Positions 42,454 to 50,919 of a DNA stretch of 60,002 nucleotides are shown piece by piece; the stretch's first letter is position 1; each line of letters begins with the position of its first letter. The position numbers and the translations under genes were made by a program. Source of the stretch: Streptomyces niger (GTDB lineage Bacteria > Actinomycetota > Actinomycetes > Streptomycetales > Streptomycetaceae); contig NZ_JOFQ01000032.1 of the NCBI RefSeq assembly GCF_000718305.1, forward strand, positions 1 to 60,002, given 5' to 3'. The notes beneath the pieces were generated by a model. It was not told where the DNA came from, made no database searches, and was given only the letters and a program-made list of their open reading frames with translations.

Positions 42454-43238
42454 TGCGCTGGCTCCGACGCAACGCGGTGGTGATCGCCGGCCTGCTGACG
42501 CTGGCCTACCTGATCCTGCCCAACGTCATCGTCATGGTCTTCTCGTTCAACAAGCCCAACGGGCGCTTCAACTACGAGTGGCAGCGGTTCTCCACGGACG
42601 CCTGGTCCGACCCGTGCGGCGTCGCCGACCTGTGCGGCTCGCTCGGCCTCAGCCTGCAGATCGCGGTCTGGGCGACGATCGGCGCGACCGTGCTCGGCAC
42701 CCTGATCGCCTTCGCGCTGGCCCGCTACCGCTTCCGCGCCCGCTCCTCCGTCAACACGCTGATCTTCCTGCCGATGGCGATGCCCGAGGTCGTCATGGCC
42801 GCCTCGCTGGCCACGCTCTTCCTCAACATGGGCATCCAGTTCGGCTTCTGGACGATCCTCATCGCCCACATCATGTTCTGCCTGAGCTTCGTCGTCACCG
42901 CCGTCAAGGCCCGCGTGATGAGCATGGACCCGCGGCTGGAACAGGCGGCGCAGGATCTCTACGCCTCGCCGACGCAAACGTTCCTGAAGGTGACGCTGCC
43001 GATCGCGGCGCCCGGCATCGCGGCCGGCGCGCTGCTCTCCTTCGCTCTCTCGTTCGACGATTTCATCATCACGAACTTCAACGCGGGCTCGACCGTGACG
43101 TTCCCCATGTTCGTCTGGGGATCGGCACAACGGGGCACACCCGTTCAAATCAATGTCATAGGAACAGCGATGTTCCTCATCGCCGTGCTCTGCGTCCTGG
43201 GCGGGCAACTGTTCACCGGACGCCGTAAGAGGAGCTGA
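42453..43238 (+). CDS. potC: polyamine ABC transporter permease PotC-like
   Basis: 261 aa. Six helices are visible, starting with VVIAGLLTLAYLILPNVIVM, and the EAA loop is EQAAQDLYASPTQTFLKVTL. The sequence FSFNKPNGRFNYEWQRFSTD in the first outer loop is PotC-like. Translation is coupled to potB through TGATG. Confidence 0.93.
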   Translation: MRWLRRNAVVIAGLLTLAYLILPNVIVMVFSFNKPNGRFNYEWQRFSTDAWSDPCGVADLCGSLGLSLQIAVWATIGATVLGTLIAFALARYRFRARSSVNTLIFLPMAMPEVVMAASLATLFLNMGIQFGFWTILIAHIMFCLSFVVTAVKARVMSMDPRLEQAAQDLYASPTQTFLKVTLPIAAPGIAAGALLSFALSFDDFIITNFNAGSTVTFPMFVWGSAQRGTPVQINVIGTAMFLIAVLCVLGGQLFTGRRKRS

Positions 43239-43243
43239 GAACC

Positions 43244-44689
43244 ATGGCACGAGCTGCCATGAACCCCACCGGGCAGACCACCCGGGCCCCCGCACCGGCC
43301 GTCCACGCGCTCGCGGACGCCGCCCCCACCCCCTTCTGGCTGGACGACCCCGACCGCCCCGCCGCGCTCCCCGCCCTCGTCGGCGACGAGCGGTGCGACC
43401 TGCTCGTCGTCGGCGGCGGCTACAGCGGCCTGTGGACCGCGCTGCTCGCCAAGGAACGCGATCCGGAGCGGGACGTCGTCCTGGTCGAGGGCCAACAGGT
43501 CGGCTGGGCCGCCTCCGGCCGCAACGGCGGCTTCTGCGCCGCCTCCCTCACCCACGGCCTCGGCAACGGCCTGGCCCGCTGGCCCGGCGAGCTGAAGAAG
43601 CTCGAAGAGCTGGGCGCCCGCAACCTCGACGCCATCGGGGACGCCGTCGAGCGGTACGGCATCGACTGCGCCTTCGAGCGCACCGGCGAGATCGATCTGG
43701 CCACCGAGCCGCACCAGATCGCCGAGCTCCGCGAGGCCGCCGAGGACGCCGACCGCCTCGGCCTCACCGGGTACGACTTCCTCGACCGGGACGCCGTACG
43801 CGCCGAGGTCCACTCGCCGACCTTCCTGGCCGGCCTGTGGAACCGCAACGGCGTCGCCATGCTCCACCCCGCACGCCTCGCCTGGGGCCTGAAACAGGCC
43901 TGCCTGGACCAGGGCGTACGGATCTACGAGCACACCCGCGCCACCGCCCTCGCCGCCGACGGCACCGGCATGGCCGTGCGCACGCCCTATGGACGCGTCT
44001 TCGCGCGCCACGTGGCGCTGGGCACCAACGCCTTCCCCCACCTGGTCCGCCGGGTCCGCCCCTACGTCGTCCCGGTCTACGACCACGCGCTGATGACCGA
44101 GCCGCTGAGCGCCGAGCAGCTCGCCGCCCTCGGCTGGAAGAACCGGCAGGGCCTGTCCGACAGCAACAACCACTTCCACTACTTCCGCCTCACCGCCGAC
44201 CACCGCATCCTGTGGGGCGGCTACGACATCGTCTACCGGTACGGCGGCGGCGTCCGCGCCGAGTACGACCACCACCCGGCGACGTACGAGAAGCTCGCCC
44301 GCCACTTCTTCCAGTGCTTCCCGCAGCTGGAGGGCGTCCGCTTCAGCCACGCCTGGGGCGGTGCGATCGACACCTGCTCCCGCTTCTCGGCATTCTTCGG
44401 CACCGCGCACGGCGGCCGGGTCGCCTACGCCGCGGGCTACACGGGCCTGGGCGTCGGCGCCACCCGCTTCGGCGCCGACGTGATGCTCGACCTGCTCTCC
44501 GGGGAGCGCACCGAGCGCACGGAGCTGGAGATGGTCCGCACGAAGCCGCTGCCCTTCCCGCCGGAACCGCTGCGCTGGGCGGGCATCGGCATCACCCAGT
44601 GGTCGATGAGCCGGGCCGACGCACGGGGCGGCAGGCGGAACCTCTGGCTGAAGGCGATGGACAAGGTGGGCCTGGGCTTCGACAGCTGA
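43244..44689 (+). CDS. FAD-dependent amine oxidase (PuuB/DAO-like)
   Basis: 481 aa. An N-terminal Rossmann fold CDLLVVGGGYSGLWTALLAK (51-70) binds FAD. VGWAASGRNGGFCAASLTHG, the GYTGLGVGATR near the C-terminus and the overall layout match the gamma-glutamylputrescine oxidase family. AAGAGGAG is ahead of the ATG and only five bases separate it from potC. It would oxidise the imported amine or its gamma-glutamyl derivative to an aldehyde for the dehydrogenase at 37440. Confidence 0.9.
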   Translation: MARAAMNPTGQTTRAPAPAVHALADAAPTPFWLDDPDRPAALPALVGDERCDLLVVGGGYSGLWTALLAKERDPERDVVLVEGQQVGWAASGRNGGFCAASLTHGLGNGLARWPGELKKLEELGARNLDAIGDAVERYGIDCAFERTGEIDLATEPHQIAELREAAEDADRLGLTGYDFLDRDAVRAEVHSPTFLAGLWNRNGVAMLHPARLAWGLKQACLDQGVRIYEHTRATALAADGTGMAVRTPYGRVFARHVALGTNAFPHLVRRVRPYVVPVYDHALMTEPLSAEQLAALGWKNRQGLSDSNNHFHYFRLTADHRILWGGYDIVYRYGGGVRAEYDHHPATYEKLARHFFQCFPQLEGVRFSHAWGGAIDTCSRFSAFFGTAHGGRVAYAAGYTGLGVGATRFGADVMLDLLSGERTERTELEMVRTKPLPFPPEPLRWAGIGITQWSMSRADARGGRRNLWLKAMDKVGLGFDS

Positions 44690-44698
44690 CGGCCGTAG

Positions 44699-44750
44699 CC
44701 CTTCGACAACCGTCCTCCTTCGACAGCCGTCCTCCTTCGAGGGCCGTCTC
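44699..44750. repeat. three 17-bp tandem units
   Basis: CCTTCGACAACCGTCCT, CCTTCGACAGCCGTCCT and CCTTCGAGGGCCGTCTC follow one another after the oxidase stop. They are non-coding. Confidence 0.85.
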
Positions 44751-44757
44751 CTTTCCG

Positions 44758-44788
44758 GCGCGGGCGTGCCCTGTGGGTGCGCCCGCGC
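44758..44788 (+). terminator. terminator of the polyamine uptake operon
   Basis: GCGCGGGCG (44758-44766) and CGCCCGCGC (44780-44788) form a 9-bp stem with a 13-nt loop, 68 bp after the oxidase stop. Confidence 0.65.
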
Positions 44789-44921
44789 ACCCCTTCGGGG
44801 CGGGCGGTGTGCCACACCACTCCAAGACCATTGATCAACTCGTGTAAGAAGGCGGCAGCCTCCCGCTCTCCCTCTCGGAACGCGGCCGCGACGGGCCGGC
44901 GAGCGAATGAGGGAGACAGAC

Positions 44922-45374
44922 ATGGACCCCACGGGGGACAAGCGCGCCGTGGAATGGCTGGCATCGGTGGCACCCGACCCGGAGGCCTGCCGCTTCGAAT
45001 GGGAGCGCAACCCGCACGGCGTGGCGCTCCTCCCGGCCGGCCTGGCCTGGGACGTACTGATCATCCCCGGGTCCCTGGGTCACCCCACGCTCGACGTGCT
45101 CACTTACTGCCTCGACCGCCCGGGCCCGGTGCTCGCCGACTTCGGCGACAGCCGCATGGGGTTCTTCGTCCCGCCGGGCACGACGGACCGCTGGGTGGGC
45201 ACGGGCGTACGCGGCGTCGGCCGCGGCACCTGGATCGTCGTCCCCCGTCCGGGCCGGGCCACCGGCGCCATCCGCTGGCTGATCCCCCCGGACGGCCACG
45301 GCACGCTCACCGACCCCGGCCTCCTGGAACTGGCCCTGCACGAAGCCGCGGCCCGGGTGACGGGGGACCCCTGA
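44922..45374 (+). CDS. conserved hypothetical protein
   Basis: 150 aa from the ATG at 44922, which has GAGGGA seven bases upstream; an ATG at 44907 is less well placed. Soluble, with segments CRFEWERNPHGVALLPAGLA and PPGTTDRWVGTGVRGVGRGT then WIVVP. The pattern recalls the N-terminal part of primase/polymerase (PrimPol-like) proteins, but catalytic residues are not evident, so I do not assign an activity. Confidence 0.75.
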   Translation: MDPTGDKRAVEWLASVAPDPEACRFEWERNPHGVALLPAGLAWDVLIIPGSLGHPTLDVLTYCLDRPGPVLADFGDSRMGFFVPPGTTDRWVGTGVRGVGRGTWIVVPRPGRATGAIRWLIPPDGHGTLTDPGLLELALHEAAARVTGDP

Positions 45375-45410
45375 GGAACTCCCGGTAAGCACCGCACCAT
45401 GGAGGCCTGC

Positions 45411-45617
45411 GGCTCGATGGACTACGGGGGTCAGCGGTTCGATGGCTACGGGGGCAGCGGCTCGCTGGGCTAAGAGAGTCCGCCGTTCGCCGTGCTACGA
45501 GGGGCAGGGGGCTCGATGGGCTAGGGAGCCAGCGGCTCGCCGGGCTATGGGGGCTGTCGCTCGCCGGGCTACGGGGGCAGCCGTTCGCCGGGCTACGAGG
45601 GCCTGGTCCTCGCCGGG
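45411..45617. repeat. degenerate ~24-bp tandem repeat, about nine units
   Basis: Units resembling GGCTCGCCGGGCTACGGGGG begin near 45411, 45435, 45459, 45483, 45509, 45534, 45558, 45581 and 45606. They fill the gap between two convergent genes. No gene is supported here. Confidence 0.8.
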
Positions 45618-46493
45618 CTAAGAGGTCTGCGGGACGTCCTTCGTGGCGGGGCGTCGGGGGATGCCGTGTACCGCTCCGTGCCACAGCGTCAGCAGCGCCG
45701 CCGAGAGGGACCAGGAGCCGAGCACGTCCAAGGGCCAGTGGTAGCCGCGGACGACCAGGCCGGGGCCGGTGGCCAGGATCAGGACGAGCGCCACGGTGAG
45801 CAGCAGACGCCGGACGTACGGGGCGGCCGCGTACGGGAGCAGGAGCAGCGCGGCCGCGCCGTACGCGACGGCGGCGGTCGCGGCATGCCCCGAGGGGTAG
45901 AAGCCGGTGGCGCCGGCCAGCACGCCCGGTGGGGCCGGCCGGGCCAGCGCGGCCTGCAACGGCCCCACCAGCGCCGGTACCAGGCCCATGGCGACGGCCG
46001 CGGCGAGCGGCGGTACCCACCAGCGGGGGAGTCCGGCGGCGCGGGCCCGCCATGCCGCGTACCCGGCGGCGATCAGCAGCACCGGCAGCGCCACCGCCAG
46101 GTTGCCGAGATCGGCGAGGAGTTCGGCGAGCTGTGCGGGCAGCGCACGGCCCAGCAGGACCCGGTCCAGCCGGGCGTCCAGCCGCAGCAGCGCTCCGTGG
46201 GCGGCGACCTGCCAGGTGAGGAGGGTGAAGAGGGTGAGCGACGCGGCCAGCGTGCACGCGTACGCGAGGAGAAAAGGCGGCCGCCCCGGAACAGGGGGGG
46301 TGGTTCCGGGGCGGCCGTGCTGACCGGTGAACCGCGCGCCCCGGGGGGTCTGGGGCGGGCGGCCATCCGATCGGTGAGGATTCCCGGAGCCGGAGGCTCC
46401 GGTGGTGTGCGCGAGGGCACAGCCAGGTCGAAGCCGGGGAAGCGTCGACCGGGCAACGCTCGCAGTCCCCTGCGAGCGGGGTGTTTCTCTCAT
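45618..46493 (-). CDS. PAP2-family membrane phosphatase-like protein
   Basis: 291 aa if the ATG at 46493 is used; the frame is open upstream but would run through the gabT terminator. Five or six hydrophobic helices are present. PAP2 motif 2 is YPSGHAATAA and motif 3 is RGYHWPLDVLGSW. Motif 1 (KxxxxxxRP) appears as QAALARP without the lysine. It probably acts on a lipid phosphate at the outer membrane face. A strong hairpin in the N-terminal coding part leaves the start uncertain. Confidence 0.78.
   Translation of the reverse strand: MRETPRSQGTASVARSTLPRLRPGCALAHTTGASGSGNPHRSDGRPPQTPRGARFTGQHGRPGTTPPVPGRPPFLLAYACTLAASLTLFTLLTWQVAAHGALLRLDARLDRVLLGRALPAQLAELLADLGNLAVALPVLLIAAGYAAWRARAAGLPRWWVPPLAAAVAMGLVPALVGPLQAALARPAPPGVLAGATGFYPSGHAATAAVAYGAAALLLLPYAAAPYVRRLLLTVALVLILATGPGLVVRGYHWPLDVLGSWSLSAALLTLWHGAVHGIPRRPATKDVPQTS
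46278..46317 (-). terminator. 15-bp hairpin within the PAP2 N-terminal region
   Basis: CGGCCGCCCCGGAAC (46278-46292) pairs perfectly with GTTCCGGGGCGGCCG (46303-46317). On the minus strand it is followed by CCTTTTCTCC, as in an intrinsic terminator. It overlaps the predicted coding sequence, so either it is an attenuator or the gene starts downstream of it. Confidence 0.6.
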
Positions 46494-46627
46494 CTGCAGG
46501 AACCGTACGGCAGAGCGGTGGCCCTCCGACAGGCGGATCACCCACCCGCCATCGCCCCCGCACATCTTCTTCACGCCGTCTCGCCACTTCGGGCCGGTGG
46601 CCCGGATTCCGCATGCGGCAGGCACAC

Positions 46628-46659
46628 GAGCGCCCGCCGGCACGTGCCGGCGGGCGCTC
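46628..46659. terminator. terminator after gabT
   Basis: A perfect 32-bp palindrome, GAGCGCCCGCCGGCAC (46628-46643) followed by its complement (46644-46659), 40 bp past the gabT stop. It is long enough to stop leftward transcription before the PAP2 gene. Confidence 0.85.
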
Positions 46660-46699
46660 GGTGGACTCACAGGCGCAGAGGCCTCAGGAGGCTCAGGGC

Positions 46700-48049
46700 T
46701 CAGAGCGCGGCGAAGGCCGACTCCAGGATGTCCAGGCCCTCGTTCAGCAGGTCCTCGCCGATGACCAGCGGCGGCAGGAAGCGGATGACGTTGCCGTACG
46801 TACCGGTGGTCAGCACCAGCAGGCCCTCCTGGTGGCAGGCCTTGGCCAGCGCCGAGGTCGCCTCCGGGTTCGGGTCCTTCGAGCCGGACCGCACCAGCTC
46901 GATCGCGATCATCGCGCCGCGGCCGCGGACCTCGCCGATGATGTCGTACTTCTCGGCCATGGTCTGCAGGCGCGCCTTCATGACCTCTTCGATGCGCTGC
47001 GCCTTGGCGTTCAGGTCCAGCTCGCGCATCGTCTCGATGGCGCCGACGGCGGCGGCGCAGGCGACGGGGTTGCCGCCGTAGGTGCCGCCCAGGCCACCCG
47101 CGTGCGCGGCGTCCATGATCTCCGCACGACCGGTGACGGCCGCCAGCGGCAGACCACCGGCGATGCCCTTCGCGGTCGTGATGAGGTCCGGCACGATGCC
47201 CTCGTCCTCACACGCGAACCACTGACCGGTCCGGCAGAACCCGGACTGGATCTCGTCCGCGACGAAGACGATCCCGTTGTCCTTCGCGAACTGCGCGATG
47301 GCGGGCAGGAAGCCCTTCGCCGGCTCGATGAAGCCGCCCTCGCCGAGCACCGGCTCGATGATGATCGCGGCGACGTTCTCCGCGCCGATCTGCTTGGTGA
47401 TCTGCGAGATGGCCTGGTCCGCGGCCTCCCGGGCGCAGTTCTCCGGGCCGGTCAGCCAGCGGTACGGGTAGGCCAGCGGCACGCGGTAGACCTCGGGCGC
47501 GAACGGCCCGAAGCCGTGCTTGTACGGCATGTTCTTCGCCGTCAGCGCCATGGTGAGGTTGGTCCGGCCGTGGTAGCCGTGGTCGAACACGACGACGGCC
47601 TGCCGCTTGGTGTACGCCCGCGCGATCTTGACGGCGTTCTCCACGGCCTCCGCGCCGGAGTTGAACAGCGCCGACTTCTTCTCGTGGTCGCCCGGGGTCA
47701 GCTCGGCGAGCTGCTCGCAGACCTCGATGTACGGCTCGTACGGCGTGACCATCGCACAGGTGTGGGTGAAGTCCGCGAGCTGCGCGGCGGCGCGGCGCAC
47801 GACGGCCTCCGCGCTGCTGCCGACCGAGGTCACCGCGATACCGGAGCCGAAGTCGATCAGCGAGTTGCCGTCCACGTCCTCCAGCACACCGCCGCCGGCG
47901 CGCTTGATGAACACGGGCAGGACCGCACCGACGCCGGCCGCCACGGTGGCCGACTTGCGCTCCCACAGCTCCTGCGACTTGGGGCCGGGGATCGCGGTGA
48001 CGACGCGGCGCTCCTGGGGGAGGGCGGGGCCTCCGGTCAGTTCGGTCAT
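46700..48049 (-). CDS. gabT: 4-aminobutyrate aminotransferase
   Basis: 449 aa. PLP enzyme converting GABA and 2-oxoglutarate to succinic semialdehyde and glutamate. Motifs are FVADEIQSGFCRTG (cofactor-ring aspartate), TTAKGIAGGLPLAAVTG (Schiff-base lysine) and GGTYGGNPVACAAA. AGGAGA precedes the ATG at 48049. It completes the route from the polyamine-derived aldehydes through GABA; the matching dehydrogenase is at 52828. Confidence 0.94.
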   Translation of the reverse strand: MTELTGGPALPQERRVVTAIPGPKSQELWERKSATVAAGVGAVLPVFIKRAGGGVLEDVDGNSLIDFGSGIAVTSVGSSAEAVVRRAAAQLADFTHTCAMVTPYEPYIEVCEQLAELTPGDHEKKSALFNSGAEAVENAVKIARAYTKRQAVVVFDHGYHGRTNLTMALTAKNMPYKHGFGPFAPEVYRVPLAYPYRWLTGPENCAREAADQAISQITKQIGAENVAAIIIEPVLGEGGFIEPAKGFLPAIAQFAKDNGIVFVADEIQSGFCRTGQWFACEDEGIVPDLITTAKGIAGGLPLAAVTGRAEIMDAAHAGGLGGTYGGNPVACAAAVGAIETMRELDLNAKAQRIEEVMKARLQTMAEKYDIIGEVRGRGAMIAIELVRSGSKDPNPEATSALAKACHQEGLLVLTTGTYGNVIRFLPPLVIGEDLLNEGLDILESAFAAL

Positions 48050-48100
48050 GGGAGTCTCCTGGAGGAACGAGGACGCGGACACGCATGCACTGAGGCGGCG

Positions 48101-48117
48101 TACTACGTGACGTACTA
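48101..48117. promoter_or_regulatory. dyad upstream of gabT
   Basis: TACTACGTGACGTACTA is a near-palindrome, one mismatch between arms. Its reverse strand contains TAGTACGTCACG, which matches TAGTACGTCCCG upstream of the dehydrogenase at 52828. It lies 52 bp ahead of the gabT start. The PucR-type protein encoded at 50920 is a candidate binder. Confidence 0.5.
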
Positions 48118-48319
48118 AGGGGTTGCGTTCGCAGGCTAGGGGCGGTCGGCCGGCCGGGGCATGCACCGTTCGGGAGAAGTGCGGGGGGCGCCTTGTCCGC
48201 ACCGGACATAGCGCGGGCCGGGTATGACGACGGCGTACGGCCAGTAGATTGATCCGCGGCACACCGATCGCCGCCTCGCCGCACCGCCACCGCTGAACTA
48301 GGGGGAACAGGGACACCGG

Positions 48320-50782
48320 ATGGACACCGAGGGCACGCACGACGCACGCAACACCCACTCGGCCCGGATCCCGCATCCGCCGGGACCACCGCCGGGGGCG
48401 GGGGGCGGCAGGCCGCCCGGGGCGGTACCCGTACCGCCGAAGCCCACCACGGCTCCCGGCGCGCCGGAGTCTCCGTTCATGACCTGGCTCCGCGCCCCCC
48501 GCGTCCTGGCGGGCCCGGGCATCTGGTCCTTCGAACACCGGGTCCGACCCAAGGAGGAGCCGCACGAGATCGCGGTGCCGCAGCTGATCGCCGGGGCCGT
48601 CATCTCGTTCCTGTGCGCGTGGCTGCTGTGGTCGCTGCTGATGAACGACTACCTCGGCCCCTACTGGAAGTGGCCGCTGGAAGTGATGCTGCCCGACTCC
48701 TGGCGGGAGGGTAACGCGGGCGTCGTCTCGTCCTTCGTCTACATGGCGCTGATCCTCGGTGTGATCGTCACCCTCTTCGGACGGGTGGGCCGGTGGCCGA
48801 CGCTCGTCCGGCGGCTCCTCGCCCCCGTGGGCCGCCGGGTGTGGAAGCGGCTGCCGGGGTGGCTGGCCCCGAAGGCCCCGGGCGCCCTCCCCGGCGGCGC
48901 GCTGCTCCTACGCGCCGTGGCGGCGCTGGCCGTCGCCTGGCTGTTGTGGGAGTGGTGTACCGACAAGACGCGCGACTCGTCGCTGCTGATGCTCCAGCTG
49001 GAGAATCTGACGCCGCCGAACGGAGACGCCGCGTCGTACGTCTACTACTCCGCGAGCTACTCGCTCATCGACCTGGTGATCGTGCTGGCCGTCCTCGCCC
49101 CGTTCGGGTGCTGGACCGAGGTGTGGCGCCGCCACGCCCCGCCGGGCTGGCGCCGCAAGGGCGAAGCGGACGCCACCGACGCCACCGACGCCCCCGTGCT
49201 TCAGGTGGATCAGGCCGAGTGGGCCGAGTTGCGGGCCGCGGGGGCCGGGGACGCTGCGGAGCGGCTGGCTCGGGAGGCGCGGGCCGGGTTGATGAACGAC
49301 GTGGACCATGCGCGGATCGGCCGGGCCTGGGAATCCGTACGGGTGCAGACCAGCCGCTTCCCCGCCTTCGTCGAGAGCGTCCAGCGGCACGGCTCCGCCG
49401 CCTGCGGCCACCCCTCCGGCGCCCGCGACCTGTCGGTGCGGACCGCCCGGCACGACCTGCTCACCGGCCAGGTGCGGATCGGCACGGCGTCCGACGACAT
49501 CCGCAACCCCTACGACCGGCGCGGCACCGGCGCGGCGCTCGACCCCGCGGTCCTGGGGACCTCGCTGCTGGCGGTCGGACCGCCCGGCGCGGGGAAGACG
49601 TCCCGGCTGGTACGCCCCGTGCTGGAGGCGATGTGCCTGCAGGCGCTCGCCGGCCGGGCCGCGGTGGTCTCGGTCGGCGCGGCCGGCGACGGACCGGCGG
49701 GCGACGACGCGTTCGACGCCGTCGTCCGCGTCGGTCACCGCGAGTCCCCCTGCGACCTGGACCTCTACGGCGGGACCAGCGATCCCGACGAGGCGGCTGC
49801 CGTGTTGGCGGAGGCGTTGGTCGGGGACATGGCCGCGGCGGCGCCGGGTGGGGAGAGTCGGCGGGCGGCGACGGTGCTGGGGCAGTTGCTCGGCCCGTTC
49901 CGTACGGCGCACGGGCGGTTCCCCGGGGTGGCCGAGCTGCGGGAGCTGCTGGACGGGGCCCCGGAGGCGATGACCGCGCTGCGGACCGCGCTGGAGGCGG
50001 CGGGGGAGCAGGGCGCGCTGCGCGAGCTGGACGCACGGGAGCGGCAGGCGGCGCGTGCCGGGGACGCCGGAACGCTGCTCGCGGACCGGATCGCGCTGCT
50101 GGACAGGCCCGCTTTCGCCGGTTTCTTCGACCCGACCGGGCAGACGCGCCAGGTGTCGCTGCGGGCGCTGGACCGCCCGCTGCGGGTACGGATCGATCTG
50201 CCGGAGCGCGGGCACGCCGACGCGTCGCGGATTCTGGCGCGGCTGGTGCTCGCGCAGTTCACGGAGTGCGCGGTGGCGCGGGCCGACAGGTCGGTGTTCG
50301 CCTGCCTCGTGCTCGACGACGCCTCGCACGTCGTCACGCAGGAGGCGCTGCGCGGCCTGCAGCGGCTGCGGTCGGCGAACGCCGGGGTCGTGCTGACGCT
50401 GCGCGCGCTGGACGACGTGCCGGAGCCGCTGCGCGGGGCGCTGCTCGGCACGGTCGGCTGCCGGATGGCGTTCGCCGGCGTGACGACGTGGGACGGTGCG
50501 CGGTTCGCCGAGGTGTGGGGCAAGGCGTGGGTGGAGACGCGGGACGTCACCGACCGGCAGATCGTCTCCGACGAGCCGTTCACCAAGCTGATGCACTCGA
50601 TCAGGCGGCTGGTGACGGGCAAGGACGTGACGGCGAAGGCCGTGACGGTACGGACCGTGGAACGGGAGCGGTGGTCGGCGTCGGACCTGGCCAATGCCGT
50701 ACCGGCCGGGCACGCGGTCCTGTCGGTGACGTCCGTGACGGGGGAGACGGCCCCACCGGTGCTGGTCGATCTGCGGGGATGA
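48320..50782 (+). CDS. large membrane-anchored ATPase of unknown role
   Basis: 820 aa. A Pro-rich N-terminus is followed by three or four membrane helices up to about residue 265 (IAGAVISFLCAWLLWSLLMN, FVYMALILGVIVTLFGRVGR, VAALAVAWLLWEWCTD, LIDLVIVLAVLAPFGCW). A cytoplasmic P-loop domain has Walker A AVGPPGAGKTSRL near residue 417 and Walker B FACLVLDDASH near 660. The layout recalls VirD4/TraG coupling ATPases, but no transfer genes are nearby. It sits between gabT and the PucR gene. Confidence 0.8.
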   Translation: MDTEGTHDARNTHSARIPHPPGPPPGAGGGRPPGAVPVPPKPTTAPGAPESPFMTWLRAPRVLAGPGIWSFEHRVRPKEEPHEIAVPQLIAGAVISFLCAWLLWSLLMNDYLGPYWKWPLEVMLPDSWREGNAGVVSSFVYMALILGVIVTLFGRVGRWPTLVRRLLAPVGRRVWKRLPGWLAPKAPGALPGGALLLRAVAALAVAWLLWEWCTDKTRDSSLLMLQLENLTPPNGDAASYVYYSASYSLIDLVIVLAVLAPFGCWTEVWRRHAPPGWRRKGEADATDATDAPVLQVDQAEWAELRAAGAGDAAERLAREARAGLMNDVDHARIGRAWESVRVQTSRFPAFVESVQRHGSAACGHPSGARDLSVRTARHDLLTGQVRIGTASDDIRNPYDRRGTGAALDPAVLGTSLLAVGPPGAGKTSRLVRPVLEAMCLQALAGRAAVVSVGAAGDGPAGDDAFDAVVRVGHRESPCDLDLYGGTSDPDEAAAVLAEALVGDMAAAAPGGESRRAATVLGQLLGPFRTAHGRFPGVAELRELLDGAPEAMTALRTALEAAGEQGALRELDARERQAARAGDAGTLLADRIALLDRPAFAGFFDPTGQTRQVSLRALDRPLRVRIDLPERGHADASRILARLVLAQFTECAVARADRSVFACLVLDDASHVVTQEALRGLQRLRSANAGVVLTLRALDDVPEPLRGALLGTVGCRMAFAGVTTWDGARFAEVWGKAWVETRDVTDRQIVSDEPFTKLMHSIRRLVTGKDVTAKAVTVRTVERERWSASDLANAVPAGHAVLSVTSVTGETAPPVLVDLRG

Positions 50783-50792
50783 GGGCCCCTTG

Positions 50793-50823
50793 CCGCTCCC
50801 GCGGTTCCTTCGAGCGGGAGCGG
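50793..50823 (+). terminator. terminator after the membrane ATPase
   Basis: CCGCTCCCGC (50793-50802) and GCGGGAGCGG (50814-50823) form a perfect 10-bp stem with an 11-nt loop, eleven bases past the stop. Confidence 0.8.
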
Positions 50824-50919
50824 CCACCTGCTTTCCTCCGTTGAGGCAGAATCGATGGTGGTCGTTCATACGGGACGGAGAAAGCTCCCGGTTCCCGCCT
50901 CCCGCGCATCGAAGGTCCC

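Noticed and set aside
45411..45617. Repeat array considered as CRISPR
   Set aside because: Units are degenerate, adjacent and lack unique spacers.
48908..50869. 653-aa minus-strand frame opposite the membrane ATPase
   Set aside because: Arg/His-rich with no domain; the plus-strand protein has membrane helices and Walker motifs.
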